A DNA stretch of 64,000 nt from an uncultured Hyphomicrobiales bacterium (GCA_903930435.1 CAIYYN010000024.1:59198-123197), one strand, 5' to 3'; shown: positions 20,601 through 29,033, counted from the first letter of the stretch. Program-made: numbers and translations. Notes: generated by a model not told the origin, from the letters alone.

Positions 20601-21047
20601 GAACGTTCCGCCTTCCACGAGGGCATTGCCCGCAGGCAATTCCTCGCTTTTCAGGTGATCCGGCAAGATGCCGTATTTGATCGGGCCAAACAGTGCGGCA
20701 ATACAGCCGAACGAGACAAGCGCGACGAACAGCAGCGGCAGGGATTGCAGCGCAAACCCGGCAACGCCGATGGCCGTCACCCAGATTTCGACAAATTTCA
20801 GTTTCCGTGCCACGCGGGACTTGTCATACCGGTCGGCAATCTCGCCGCCGAGCGCTGACAACAGGAAAAACGGAGCGATCAGGGCCGCGCCGGCAAGCTG
20901 AGACAATGGTCCCGTCAGGTTCGATGCAACCTGGAACGTGATGACGAACAAAACCGAGGTTTTCAGGTAATTGTCGTTGAAGGCGCTGAAAAACTGGCAC
21001 CAGAACAAGGGCGCGAAACGGCGTGTCGTCAGAAGTGATGGCGTCAT
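17643..21047 (-). CDS. LplT-Aas fusion: MFS lysophospholipid transporter, acyltransferase and acyl-ACP synthetase
   Basis: This 1134-residue protein has three parts. Residues 1-~415 are an MFS transporter with 12 predicted helices. Residues ~440-620 are a PlsC/LPLAT acyltransferase with NHLSFLD (the HX4D motif, ~455) and a downstream FPEGRLT block. Residues ~645-1130 are an AMP-binding ligase with FTSGSEGTPKGV. In enterobacteria LplT imports lysophospholipid and Aas re-acylates it; here the functions are fused in one chain, as in other alphaproteobacteria. It is convergent with nothing and reads toward argB. Confidence 0.88.
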   Translation of the reverse strand: MTPSLLTTRRFAPLFWCQFFSAFNDNYLKTSVLFVITFQVASNLTGPLSQLAGAALIAPFFLLSALGGEIADRYDKSRVARKLKFVEIWVTAIGVAGFALQSLPLLFVALVSFGCIAALFGPIKYGILPDHLKSEELPAGNALVEGGTFLAVLAGTILAGFTAASGGGNWIVGCLTIGLSVLGWLSARMMLPTGEAAPNLKINANIFLSSFIELRALKSDRQQFWLGLVISWFWLIGAVVLTLIPEFVAGTLGGGPSVVTLFSTIFAVGIGLGSGLAALLSRPKIILLLTPIAGVLIGLFAIDLGLATIGYHPRSTGIGAVDFLASGFGVHIALDLFGLAAAGGLYVVPAFAQLQANAGPDRRARVVAAVNILNALFMTGGSIGAALIQAQGVTTPGLLILIGVLAVIIAVLIFRSSPGSRLHDLVSLIYRLLFRVEVVGIENLKLIEGRHAVITPNHLSFLDAPLVFAAIDYQPVFAIDTLISQRWWVKPFLRFVPALPIDPMRPMATRLLISAVKDGKRVVIFPEGRLTVTGTLMKVYDGAGLIAEKAGALVLPVHIEGLERSYFGRMKSHQVRRALFPKVRLTILPPREIQLDPDLKGRRRRQAAGDALYRIMSDALFQTANIDRSLFRAVLDAAGREKPNWPALEDPVSGVLSSKRMLLGARVLGAKLMAFAPEGAAVGVMLPNSNGAVVTVLALMSARRVVAMINFTAGPSNILAACKVANVQTILTSRAFIEKGRLQPVIDAISTGVGIVYLEDVRAGIGTLDKLRGLLGWRRPLVPDADPNSPAAILFTSGSEGTPKGVVLSHRNILANVAQVAARIDFGRNDKVFNVLPVFHAFGLTGGLFLPLTSGVPLFSYPSPLHYRLIPELLYWSNATVLFGTDTFLQGYARSANPYDFRSLRFVVAGAEAVKDQTRKVWMEKFGMRILEGYGVTECAPVLAVNTLMCSRYGTVGRLLPDIEHELKPVEGVTGGRLLVRGPNIMLGYLRAEAPGVIEPLTDGWHDTGDIVEIDTDGYVAIRGRAKRFAKIAGEMVSLAAVENLASAVWPQSPSAVVARPDPKRGERVVLVATKPDATRSEFQTAARSLGGASDLMMPQSVLVVASLPLLGSGKIDYPALQKLVESLEAGAPV

Positions 21048-21166
21048 TTGGCCCTCAGGTCACGAAGCGTGGATACGCGTTCTACCTGAGGTGCCCCAGT
21101 TTTCCTCATTAGACAAGAGCCTGTCAGTCGTGCCCGGTTCAAAAACGCCGTCGCCAGTCGCCACGA

Positions 21167-22531
21167 TCAGCTTTCAGCGGAGACTGGCGATTTGCGGGCG
21201 CGAACCGGACCTTTCGGTGCAGACTTCTCCGATGCAGGCTTCAACTTGCGCGCAGCAGCGGCGGCGATGACCGGCTCGGATGTTTCCGAAAGCGTTGCGC
21301 CCTTCTTGCTGAAGGTTGCGACGAAATCCGAGATGCGGGGCGCGATTTCGGCCCGGAACCGGGATCCATTGAAGACGCCGTAATGACCGACCTTCGGCTG
21401 CACATAGTCTGCCCGCCGATCATCCGGGATACTGGAACAGAGCACGTGTGCGGCCTGGGTCTGGCCCTTGCCGGTAATATCGTCCATTTCGCCTTCGACT
21501 GTCAGAAGCGCCACATTGCGAATGGTTTCGGGCCTGACGAGGCGACCGCGATGACGCATTTCGCCGAGCGGCAGGGCATGTTGGCAGAAAACCGTATCCA
21601 CGGTCTGAAGATAGAATTCGGCGCTCAAGTCCATCACCGCCAGATATTCATCATAGAATTCGCGATGCTTTTCGGCGCTGTCGCCGTCGCCCTGCATGAG
21701 CTGCTTGAAGAAATCCTTGTGCGCCGTCACGTGACGATCCAGGTTCATCGACATGAAGCCGCCCAGTTGCAGGAAGCCGGGATAGACACTGCGCATGAAA
21801 CCGGGATGCGGGAACGGCACTCGCATGATGACGTTTTGCCGGAACCAGTCGATCCCCTTTTCGCTTGCCAGCTTGTTGACGGCTGTCGGCGAAATTCGCG
21901 TATCGATCGGACCTCCCATCAGCACCATAGAACGCGGGGCAAGCGGATCATTGGCCTCTTCCATCAGGGCGACAGCCGCCAGTACGGGCACGGACGGCTG
22001 GCAAACAGCGATGACGTGCGTGTCCTCGCCAAGGAAGTGCAGCATCTCGATGACATAGTCGATGTAGTCGTCGAGGTCGAAGCGCCCGTCGATCAGCGGG
22101 ACCATGCGGGCATCGATCCAGTCGGTGATGTAGACCTCATGACGCGGCATGAGGGCCTCGACAGTGCCGCGAAGCAGGGTCGCGTAATGACCCGACATTG
22201 GTGCCACCAAGAGGATCTTCGGATCGGGCCGACGGTCGGACGGCAAATCGCGCTTGAAATGCAGAAGGTTACAGAACGGCTTCCGCCAGACGACGGTCTC
22301 GGTCACGCCGACCCTGGTGCCACCGACGAGCGTTGTTGGCAGATCGAATGCCGGTTTGGCATAGCGGCGCGTTGTGCGCTCGAAGACCTCGCACGCGGCC
22401 GAAATGGTCTTGCCGTAACCGGTGTGAGACAGCGGATTCAAGGGGTTCTTGAAGTAGAGGCGGGCCGCATCTGCTGCAACGCGAAGCGGACTCATTGCCG
22501 CGTGGTTCATCTCGAACAACTGGTAGAACAT
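21167..22531 (-). CDS. phaZ: Intracellular polyhydroxyalkanoate depolymerase PhaZ
   Basis: This 454-residue enzyme mobilises stored polyhydroxybutyrate. The N-terminus YQLFEMNHAAMSPLR is family-typical. The nucleophile region is AVCQPSVPVLAAV (~170-182), where the catalytic residue is Cys rather than Ser, as in the PhaZa1 group. The C-terminus is Lys/Ala-rich. ATG 22531 matches family N-termini; GTG 22540, three codons earlier, is possible and has AGAGGA nearby. It is monocistronic, with palindromes upstream. Confidence 0.9.
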   Translation of the reverse strand: MFYQLFEMNHAAMSPLRVAADAARLYFKNPLNPLSHTGYGKTISAACEVFERTTRRYAKPAFDLPTTLVGGTRVGVTETVVWRKPFCNLLHFKRDLPSDRRPDPKILLVAPMSGHYATLLRGTVEALMPRHEVYITDWIDARMVPLIDGRFDLDDYIDYVIEMLHFLGEDTHVIAVCQPSVPVLAAVALMEEANDPLAPRSMVLMGGPIDTRISPTAVNKLASEKGIDWFRQNVIMRVPFPHPGFMRSVYPGFLQLGGFMSMNLDRHVTAHKDFFKQLMQGDGDSAEKHREFYDEYLAVMDLSAEFYLQTVDTVFCQHALPLGEMRHRGRLVRPETIRNVALLTVEGEMDDITGKGQTQAAHVLCSSIPDDRRADYVQPKVGHYGVFNGSRFRAEIAPRISDFVATFSKKGATLSETSEPVIAAAAARKLKPASEKSAPKGPVRARKSPVSAES

Positions 22532-22834
22532 GGTATCCACGTCCTCTCGCGCCGATCATCGAGTGACTTCACAGTCACTCCGGATCAGCTGCTGGGTGCA
22601 ATCGAATGACCATGGTGAAGCATGATGTGCCATCTACGCAATCAGTACATGGTCGAACTCGGAAAACTGCCCTTCATCATCGTGCGAAATGCTGAATAAG
22701 TCAGGCAGTTGATCATTTGATTGGCTTGCGATCGCAAAACCGTGATGTTGTGATTGAACTCAGGCTAGCGCTGTCATTGCGATCTGGCAAGCGCTTGCAA
22801 AATTTCTCTGCTGCAATGCGACACAATCTTGAAA
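22532..22834. other. Gene-free 303-bp region upstream of phaZ with two palindromes
   Basis: There is no credible gene here. The region holds the presumed phaZ promoter and, nearer the ABC permease stop, two perfect 12-bp palindromes: TTGCGATCGCAA at 22726-22737 and GCAAGCGCTTGC at 22787-22798, with centres 61 bp apart. Both present TTGC/GCAA half-sites. I see no strong -35/-10 pair. Confidence 0.5.
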
Positions 22835-23704
22835 CTACTCACCTGTCGACAGGAGAGATCCTTGCCGACGTGCCGAGGCGAGCAGCCAGAAAAAGGCGAT
22901 GATCGCCGCAGACATGGCGATGATGTTCAACAGGAAGGCCATAGCCATCAGATCGCCCCGGAACGTGTGACCAATGAGCGCAGCCCGCATGCCTTCAAAG
23001 ACATAGGTCGGTGGGAGGCTCCAGGCGATTGGCTGCAGGAACGCCGGCAAAGTCGCGACGGGATAATAGACGCAGGCGACTGGGACGATCAGGAACATGA
23101 TGGTCCAGGCGAGATTTTCCGCGCCCATGCCCTGACGCAGCAAGATGCCGGCGATGACGATTCCGACCGCCCAGGCTGTCAGCACGAGGTTCAGGAAAAA
23201 GATCGCCAGTGCGCCGCCAAGGCCCCAGAGATTGAACCCGAACAGGGGAATGGCGACCAACGTCACCGGCAACATGCCGATGGTCAGTCGGATCAGGCTG
23301 ACGATCATCAACGAGACAATCAGCTCGGATGGTCTGAGCGGACTCATCAGCAGATTGCCGACATTGCGTGCCCAGAGTTCTTCGAGAAAGGCGAAGGAAA
23401 AGCCCTGCTGGCTGCGCAGCAGAATGTCCCAGAGCAGCATGGCACCAATGAAGGTGCCTGCGGCCTGACTGAAAAAGCTCGAGTGCTGCATGATGTAGGT
23501 CTGGACAAAGCCCCAGGTCAGCAACTGGATGGCGGGCCAGTAGATCAGCTCGAGCATGCGTGGCCAGGACGAGCGCAGCAGATACCAGTGCCTGAGGATC
23601 ATGGCACTCACCCGGGTCAGCGAAAATCCGGAGCGGCGATCCGGTCCCGACCGACGAATGGGCGCCGAGGTCGCGGACGGAGTGTTCGTCGGGTTTTCTG
23701 TCAT
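22835..23704 (-). CDS. ABC-2 type transporter permease
   Basis: This 289-residue integral membrane protein starts with a charged Arg-rich tail (~17-25). About six helices follow: ~45-68, 82-105, 130-155, 160-185, 192-215 and 255-278. The pattern ELWARNVGNLLMSPLRPSEL is typical of ABC-2 permeases that act in export. Its start overlaps the stop of the ATPase gene (ATGA), so they form a two-gene exporter. The substrate is not evident. Confidence 0.88.
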   Translation of the reverse strand: MTENPTNTPSATSAPIRRSGPDRRSGFSLTRVSAMILRHWYLLRSSWPRMLELIYWPAIQLLTWGFVQTYIMQHSSFFSQAAGTFIGAMLLWDILLRSQQGFSFAFLEELWARNVGNLLMSPLRPSELIVSLMIVSLIRLTIGMLPVTLVAIPLFGFNLWGLGGALAIFFLNLVLTAWAVGIVIAGILLRQGMGAENLAWTIMFLIVPVACVYYPVATLPAFLQPIAWSLPPTYVFEGMRAALIGHTFRGDLMAMAFLLNIIAMSAAIIAFFWLLASARRQGSLLSTGE

Positions 23705-24495
23705 GCCCCATGCTCCAGATCCGGGCGAGCAGTGTCCTGTGCGTCGCCGAGGAGCGCGCCTTCGCCCCTGCCACGCGCGACATCGAGGAAGACCTGCTCC
23801 AGATCCGCCCGACCATAGCGCTCGATCAAGTCGGTCGGTGATCCCTGATCAACAATCCGGCCTTGCTTCAACATCAGGACCGTATCGCACAAACGCTCGA
23901 CCTCGGGCATATTGTGGGAGGCGAGCAGGATGGACGCACCAAAGTTCCGTTTATACTCCTCCAGCCGCGAACGCACCCAGTCGGCGGTATCGGGATCAAG
24001 GGACGCAGTCGGTTCGTCGAGAAGCAGGACATCCGGATCATTGATCAGGGCCTTGGCAAGGGCGACGCGCGTTTTCTGGCCTGCGGACAATTTGCCCGAT
24101 GGACGATCGAGGAACCTGGCCAAATCGAATTGGTCTGCCAGCCGTTCGATCCGCTCGCCGATCCGATCCATCCCGTAGAGCATGCCGAAGACCCGCAGGT
24201 TTTGCCTGACCGTCAGGCGATGCGGCATATCGACATAGGGGCTTTCAAAGTTGATGCGATGCAGAACGCGGGTGCGGGCCTCCGGCATCGGTTCGCCCAG
24301 GACGTGGATTGATCCTTCATCCGGCAGCGTCAGCCCCATGATCATGCTGATGGTCGTTGTCTTGCCCGCGCCATTGCCGCCAAGCAATCCAACAACGGAC
24401 CCACGCGGCACAGTGAAGCTGATCGGACCGACAGCGCGCGTTCCGTGGTAACTTTTGACAAGCTTGTCGACAGCAATTGCAGCAGGAATCGTCAT
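23701..24495 (-). CDS. ABC transporter ATP-binding protein
   Basis: This 264-residue nucleotide-binding subunit has Walker A GGNGAGKTTT (~44), signature LSAGQKTRVALAKAL, Walker B VLLLDEPTASLD and the switch His in LLASHNM. ATG 24495 is the family-like start (MTIPAAIAVDKLV); the frame stays open 94 codons further upstream, but that stretch is not conserved-looking. It pairs with the downstream ABC-2 permease. The substrate is unknown; the DrrA/NodI-like group exports drugs or lipids. Confidence 0.9.
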   Translation of the reverse strand: MTIPAAIAVDKLVKSYHGTRAVGPISFTVPRGSVVGLLGGNGAGKTTTISMIMGLTLPDEGSIHVLGEPMPEARTRVLHRINFESPYVDMPHRLTVRQNLRVFGMLYGMDRIGERIERLADQFDLARFLDRPSGKLSAGQKTRVALAKALINDPDVLLLDEPTASLDPDTADWVRSRLEEYKRNFGASILLASHNMPEVERLCDTVLMLKQGRIVDQGSPTDLIERYGRADLEQVFLDVARGRGEGALLGDAQDTARPDLEHGA

Positions 24496-25009
24496 GGCTG
24501 GGGTATAGCCGGGATGGATGGCCACGGCCAGCGCCACGGTGACTTTGATATCACGCCGATCCTTCGGATTTGATCTGCGCGCGCAGATGCTGGTGCACTG
24601 ATCGGTCGAGTGCGGGTGTTGTGCGACGTTTTTCCAATCCGCACAATCTGGAACCTTGCAAGCTTGGCAACGCCTGAGAATAGGTCGAAAAAGCATTGAA
24701 GCCAGACAGGTAAATTGTATTCTTAATATTAGCCTATTTTTTACCAAAATAAGTAATGAGATAAGGTAGTAATTCAATATTGATGTACATAATTTGGCTC
24801 AATTTTATAAAAATTGGGGGTTCAATGGCTCTGATTAACTTGTTATGTTTTTCCTCAGGCACATTAAAATAAGTCAGTTCTTGAGCTGTGTTTGAGCGGA
24901 AAACATCAGCTTTAGTGCGAGAGTTCGAATTGTGTCAGGACGCAAGGCTGGTTCTCAGCAATGCAAGCAATCAGCTCGACACCCCTGGCTGGGTGAAAAG
25001 GAACATGAC
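24496..25009. other. 514-bp divergent intergenic region, AT-rich core
   Basis: No gene is supported in this region between the ABC exporter and the RegA-like gene. The segment ~24700-24860 is clearly AT-rich. It contains a small perfect inverted repeat CAATTTT-ATA-AAAATTG (24800-24816) and a weak TGT-N12-ACA at 24846-24863. It likely holds the promoters of both divergent transcripts, and a long leader for the RegA-like gene is possible. Confidence 0.4.
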
Positions 25010-25591
25010 ATGGGGGCAGATAGCGACGTAATCTGCGCGATCATAACGCAGGAAAACCTTGTTCGCTGTGACAAGACTTTGCTGATTGTTGATGAGGACA
25101 AGGCGCAGTCGATGCGCATCGCCCGAGATCTTGAGCGCAAGGGTTATGTCATTGATTTCGCACAATCTTATCTTGAGGCGATGCCGAAGATCGCCTCTGT
25201 GCCGCCCGCCTTTGCGATTGTCGAAATCCGTATTGGCGAGATCAGCGGACTGGATGTAGTGAAGGTTCTGCGCTTGCAGAGGGCTGACTGCCGGATCGTC
25301 ATCCTGACGAGCTATGGCACCATTGCAACGGCGGTTTCAGCTATCAAGTTGGGCGTGGTCGACTACCTTACGAAGCCAGCAGATGCTGACGACCTGCACC
25401 GGGCATTGCAGGGATGCGCTGCAGCTTTTGTTTCCGCACCCGTCAATCCAATGTCTGCCGATCGGGTTCGTTGGGAACATATCAATCGCATTTACGAACT
25501 CTGCGACCGCAACGTGTCGGAGACAGCTCGTCGACTGAATATGCACCGGCGGACGCTGCAACGAATTCTCTCCAAGCGCGCGCCGAAATAA
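25010..25591 (+). CDS. RegA/PrrA-family response regulator lacking the phosphoacceptor Asp
   Basis: This 193-residue protein has a receiver domain (~22-135) and a Fis-type helix-turn-helix. The C-terminus matches RegA/PrrA/ActR closely (NPMSADRVRWEHINR, then RNVSETARRLNMHRRTLQR). Acidic pocket residues (D28, D30), Thr100 and Lys122 are present, but the residue aligned with the phosphoacceptor Asp is Glu72 (AIVEIRIGEISGLDVV). I chose ATG 25010 because AAGGA is 7 bases upstream; GTG 24932 would add 26 residues. No regB or senC gene is adjacent. RegA-type regulators control photosynthesis and redox genes; this is probably a divergent, orphan paralogue. Confidence 0.85.
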   Translation: MGADSDVICAIITQENLVRCDKTLLIVDEDKAQSMRIARDLERKGYVIDFAQSYLEAMPKIASVPPAFAIVEIRIGEISGLDVVKVLRLQRADCRIVILTSYGTIATAVSAIKLGVVDYLTKPADADDLHRALQGCAAAFVSAPVNPMSADRVRWEHINRIYELCDRNVSETARRLNMHRRTLQRILSKRAPK

Positions 25592-25597
25592 TCGGAC

Positions 25598-26083
25598 TCA
25601 AGGCTTCGGATCAACGAGCTGGTGCAATCGCATTGCAGCTAGCCGTGCAAATCGCAACAGGGTCGATTTTCGCGTCGCCGCGGCTAGGCGATGTTCAGGC
25701 GCTTCCCGGACGATTTCGGCCCCGTAGGCATCAGCGATGATCAGCCCCGCGTCTTCCGGGAAAATGTGCTGGGGGACACGAATTGTCGTGGCAAAATACA
25801 GGCGATCACAATGCTGCCGATAGAAAGGCCATTTCTGATCGACGCGAAAATCCTCAACCGACGACTTGACCTCAACAATCAACAGCGTCCCGTCATCGCC
25901 GAGCGCAACGATGTCTGCCCGTTTGCCAGAGGCCAAAGGCAATTCGTCGACTGTCGCATAGCCCAGTTGAGCGAGAAGCCGCCGCGTTCCCCTGAAGACG
26001 GCACGGGTTTCCTCCGGCCGGCTTGGTGACTCCTCCGTCTCCAGCGGTTCGATCGGGGGCAGCGGTTGGGTTGCGTCGGTCAT
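25598..26083 (-). CDS. mmcB: MmcB-family DNA repair protein
   Basis: This 161-residue protein has the PD-(D/E)XK-like pattern of the MmcB family: KRADIVALGDDGTLLIVEVKSSVEDF, with the Asp and the Glu-Val-Lys in the expected order. In Caulobacter, mmcB is an SOS gene for mitomycin C damage. ATG 26083 overlaps the antiporter stop by 4 bases; an in-frame extension to 26134 would overlap that gene more. It is convergent with the RegA-like gene, 6 bp apart. I see no obvious LexA box next to it, since its promoter would lie before the antiporter. Confidence 0.85.
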   Translation of the reverse strand: MTDATQPLPPIEPLETEESPSRPEETRAVFRGTRRLLAQLGYATVDELPLASGKRADIVALGDDGTLLIVEVKSSVEDFRVDQKWPFYRQHCDRLYFATTIRVPQHIFPEDAGLIIADAYGAEIVREAPEHRLAAATRKSTLLRFARLAAMRLHQLVDPKP

Positions 26084-27441
26084 GGAAAGAAGACCAGTGT
26101 AACGAGTGCAAAAATCGGCAGCAGGATCGCGCACGACCAGAGAAGATAGGTCAGGAAACCCGGCATTCTGATCCCGGACTCAACGGCGATCGATCGGACC
26201 ATCATGTTCGGTGCGTTGCCGATATAGGTCAACGCACCCATGAAGACGCAGCCGCAGGAAAGAGCGATCAAGACTTGTCCATCGCCCGCCATCAGGTGTT
26301 TTGCGTCGCCACCTGCCAGATCGAAGAAGGCAAGATAGGTCGGCGCATTGTCGAGCGATGCGGAAAGCAGGCCGGACAGCCAGAAATAGGCGGCAGGGCT
26401 GGCGCTACCATCCGCACGGCTGACAAGGGTGACAAGTGGCGCAAAAGCGCCGTTGCGACCGTCATGCAGGATTTCGACCAGCGGTGCCAGGGTAATGAAC
26501 ACGCCGGCGAAGAGCACGCCAACCTCGATAATAGGGCGCCAGGTAAACCCGTTGCCTGCGCGAACAGCCCGTGGCGTCACTGCAATCGAGACTCCGGCGA
26601 TCACCAGGAGCAGGCCCATTCGGGTCAGGTAGGCGATCCCGACTTGTGGGCCGCTGACCTCGGTGGCGTTCATCTGCTGCCATGCCCCCAAGGACGGAAC
26701 AGCCGCAATGATGACCAGCATCAGCGCCACGTTCAGCCAGCCTTCAACGGAAATGCCCGGCTCGCCGGTCCTGGAAAAGCCTTTCAACGCATGCGCTTTG
26801 TCCGCGCGATAGACGGACCAGTCAATGACGAGGAAGACCGCTCCAAGGCAGGCAACGACGAACAGGGTTGGGCCGATCAGGTGGCTCGTCGTCCAGAAGA
26901 AGGCGACACCGTGCAGATAGCCGATCAGCAGCGGCGGATCGCCGAGCGGGGTCAGGGCACCACCGATATTGGCGGCGATGAAGATGAAGAACAGGACAAC
27001 ATGTGCGTTGTGAACCCGCTCGCGATTTGCTCGGATCAAGGGGCGAACCATGATCATCGAGGCCCCTGTCGTGCCGACGAGACTGGCCAGCAGACCGCCA
27101 ACAAGAATGAGAAGCAGATTGGTCATCGGGCTGCCATGCAGATGGCCTGTTATCCTGATACCACCAGCGACGATGTAGAGCGCCGCGAGCAGGATAAAAA
27201 ACGGTAGATAATCCGAGAGCGCTGTCGTGATCAGGGTGTCGCCCACCTTTGTCCATCCGCTCCGGACAGCGATCATTGCGAGCGTCATCAGCGACCAGGC
27301 GGCGACGATCTTGCGCTCATGCCGATGCCAAAGGGCTGGCGCCGCCGCCTGCAGAACGGCAAGCGACACGATGAGCCCGATAAACGGGACCGTCATGAGC
27401 CATGGCCAGCTGCTGATTGGTATCTGCATGGTATCTGCCAC
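26080..27441 (-). CDS. Sodium:proton antiporter-like membrane protein (ArsB/NhaD/CitM superfamily)
   Basis: This 453-residue protein has about 11-12 helices. It contains the superfamily segments LVGTTGASMIMVRPLIRAN and NIGGALTPLGDPPLLIGYL, and a second repeat ending in YIGNAPNMMVRSIA, typical of ion-transporter (IT) superfamily antiporters. The ion is not provable from sequence. The start is GTG 27441 or ATG 27429; neither has a strong ribosome site. It is followed by mmcB with a 4-base overlap. Confidence 0.8.
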   Translation of the reverse strand: MADTMQIPISSWPWLMTVPFIGLIVSLAVLQAAAPALWHRHERKIVAAWSLMTLAMIAVRSGWTKVGDTLITTALSDYLPFFILLAALYIVAGGIRITGHLHGSPMTNLLLILVGGLLASLVGTTGASMIMVRPLIRANRERVHNAHVVLFFIFIAANIGGALTPLGDPPLLIGYLHGVAFFWTTSHLIGPTLFVVACLGAVFLVIDWSVYRADKAHALKGFSRTGEPGISVEGWLNVALMLVIIAAVPSLGAWQQMNATEVSGPQVGIAYLTRMGLLLVIAGVSIAVTPRAVRAGNGFTWRPIIEVGVLFAGVFITLAPLVEILHDGRNGAFAPLVTLVSRADGSASPAAYFWLSGLLSASLDNAPTYLAFFDLAGGDAKHLMAGDGQVLIALSCGCVFMGALTYIGNAPNMMVRSIAVESGIRMPGFLTYLLWSCAILLPIFALVTLVFFP

Positions 27442-27607
27442 TTCTCTGATGGGCCCTCAGCAAAATCTGTTGACGTGATCAGGTCATTAAAACGAAGGAT
27501 CTGGGGTTTATAAGAGCGGGATCCGTCTTGCCCCTTGGGCGCGGGGCCAAACTATCGTAAAGCAGACCGGTGCCAACTATCGGGCGCGATTGACGAGTTC
27601 ATTGCAC

Positions 27608-27955
27608 ATGCCGGATCAGATAATCTACAAGATTGTTGCGCGTGACCTCTGGGTCGAGGCAGAGCGAACAGGCAGTCTGATCGGAGCGCCTGTCGATCTG
27701 GCGGATGGTTATATCCATTTTTCAACGGCGTCGCAGGTGCGTGAAACGGCGCGTCGCCATTTCTCTGGGCAAAGCGATTTGCTGCTGGTTTCAGTCAATG
27801 TCGATCGGCTGGGTGACAAGCTGAAATGGGAGCCATCGCGCGGCGGCGACCTGTTTCCGCATCTCTACGGACCATTGTACACGGCCTGGGTCACAGACGT
27901 CGTGGAATTGCCTCTCGGACCCGATGGACATGAGTTCGCAGGAAAGATCGGTTGA
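27608..27955 (+). CDS. DUF952 domain protein
   Basis: This 115-residue protein has the DUF952 hallmarks DGYIHFSTASQV (~33) and FPHLYGPLYTAWV (~88). The biochemical role of this family is not established. ATG 27608 is preferred; TTG 27590 would add six residues. The stop overlaps the pyrD start (TGATG), a coupling frequently seen in Hyphomicrobiales. Confidence 0.88.
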   Translation: MPDQIIYKIVARDLWVEAERTGSLIGAPVDLADGYIHFSTASQVRETARRHFSGQSDLLLVSVNVDRLGDKLKWEPSRGGDLFPHLYGPLYTAWVTDVVELPLGPDGHEFAGKIG

Positions 27956-29031
27956 TGGATTTTTATTCTCTGGTTCGCCCGCTGTTATTCAATCTTGATG
28001 CGGAAACAGCCCATGGCTTGACGATCAAGGCCCTGAATTCGCCATTCTGGCCTTATGCTGCCGAGACATCAGACAATCGCTTGCGGAGACAGTTGTTCGG
28101 ACTGGACTTCCCCAATCCGATCGGTATGGCGGCCGGCTTTGACAAGAATGGCCAGGCGATTGATGCGGTTCTGGGTCTGGGCTTCGGTTTTGCCGAGGTG
28201 GGCACGGTCACGCCGCGTCCACAGGACGGAAACCCGCGTCCGCGGCTTTTCCGGCTGACGGAGGATCGCGGGGTCATCAATCGCTTCGGCTTTGCCAACC
28301 TTGGTCACACGGCCCTGCATGACCGGATGCTGGTTCGCAAGATCCAGGGGCTGGGCGGGATCGTCGGCGTGAACATCGGTGCCAACAAGGACGCGCTCAA
28401 CCGGGTTGCCGACTATGTCGCGGGGATTGAAGCCTTTGTCGATCTCGCCAGCTATTTCACGATCAATGTCTCGTCGCCCAATACACCGGGATTGCGTGAC
28501 CTACAGTCGCGTGAAGCGCTGGATAATCTGCTCATCAATGTCATGATCGCCCGCAACGAGGCTGCCGGCCTTGCAAGGTCACGCGTCCCCGTGCTGCTGA
28601 AAATCGCGCCAGATGTCGATGAGGAAGGCCTTCAGGATATCGCCGAAGTCGCGCTCGAGCGGGAGGTCGACGGTCTCATCGTCTCCAACACGACGCTGGC
28701 TCGAGACGGTCTCAAAAGTCCTCACGCAAAAGAAACCGGTGGGTTGTCCGGACGTCCGCTGTTTGAAAAGTCTACGCGGGTTCTCGCCCGCATGCGCAAG
28801 CTCGTCGGACGCGATATGCCGATCATCGGGGTCGGCGGCATTGACTCACCGCAGACGGCCTGGACAAAAATCGCCGCAGGCGCGGACCTGATCCAGATCT
28901 ATTCCGGATTGGTTTACGAAGGGCCATCCCTCATCCCCCGCATTCTCAAGAATTTTTCGTCGCGGTTGAAGACGCAGAAATTCAAGTCCATCGCCGATGT
29001 GGTCGGCACTGAAATGGACAAATGGCTCTGA
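27955..29031 (+). CDS. pyrD: Dihydroorotate dehydrogenase (quinone), class 2
   Basis: This 358-residue membrane-associated flavoenzyme oxidises dihydroorotate to orotate in pyrimidine synthesis and passes electrons to quinone. It has an N-terminal amphipathic helix region (MDFYSLVRPLLFNLDAE) for the membrane. FMN and substrate motifs include GMAAGFDKNG, GVNIGANKD and FTINVSSPNTPGLRDLQ; the catalytic Ser lies in the NVSSPN segment. The C-terminal GVGGIDSPQTAW is conserved. It overlaps the DUF952 gene by one base. Confidence 0.96.
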   Translation: MDFYSLVRPLLFNLDAETAHGLTIKALNSPFWPYAAETSDNRLRRQLFGLDFPNPIGMAAGFDKNGQAIDAVLGLGFGFAEVGTVTPRPQDGNPRPRLFRLTEDRGVINRFGFANLGHTALHDRMLVRKIQGLGGIVGVNIGANKDALNRVADYVAGIEAFVDLASYFTINVSSPNTPGLRDLQSREALDNLLINVMIARNEAAGLARSRVPVLLKIAPDVDEEGLQDIAEVALEREVDGLIVSNTTLARDGLKSPHAKETGGLSGRPLFEKSTRVLARMRKLVGRDMPIIGVGGIDSPQTAWTKIAAGADLIQIYSGLVYEGPSLIPRILKNFSSRLKTQKFKSIADVVGTEMDKWL

Positions 29032-29033
29032 CG

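Noticed and set aside
24846..24863. TGT-N12-ACA as a second PpsR site before the RegA-like gene
   Set aside because: Inner bases are TGTT and CACA, not TGTC/GACA, and one such hit is expected by chance in a few kilobases of AT-rich DNA.
21383..27207. Several long plus-strand frames opposite phaZ, the ABC permease and the antiporter
   Set aside because: All are antisense to genes with full motifs, and their translations lack any family feature.
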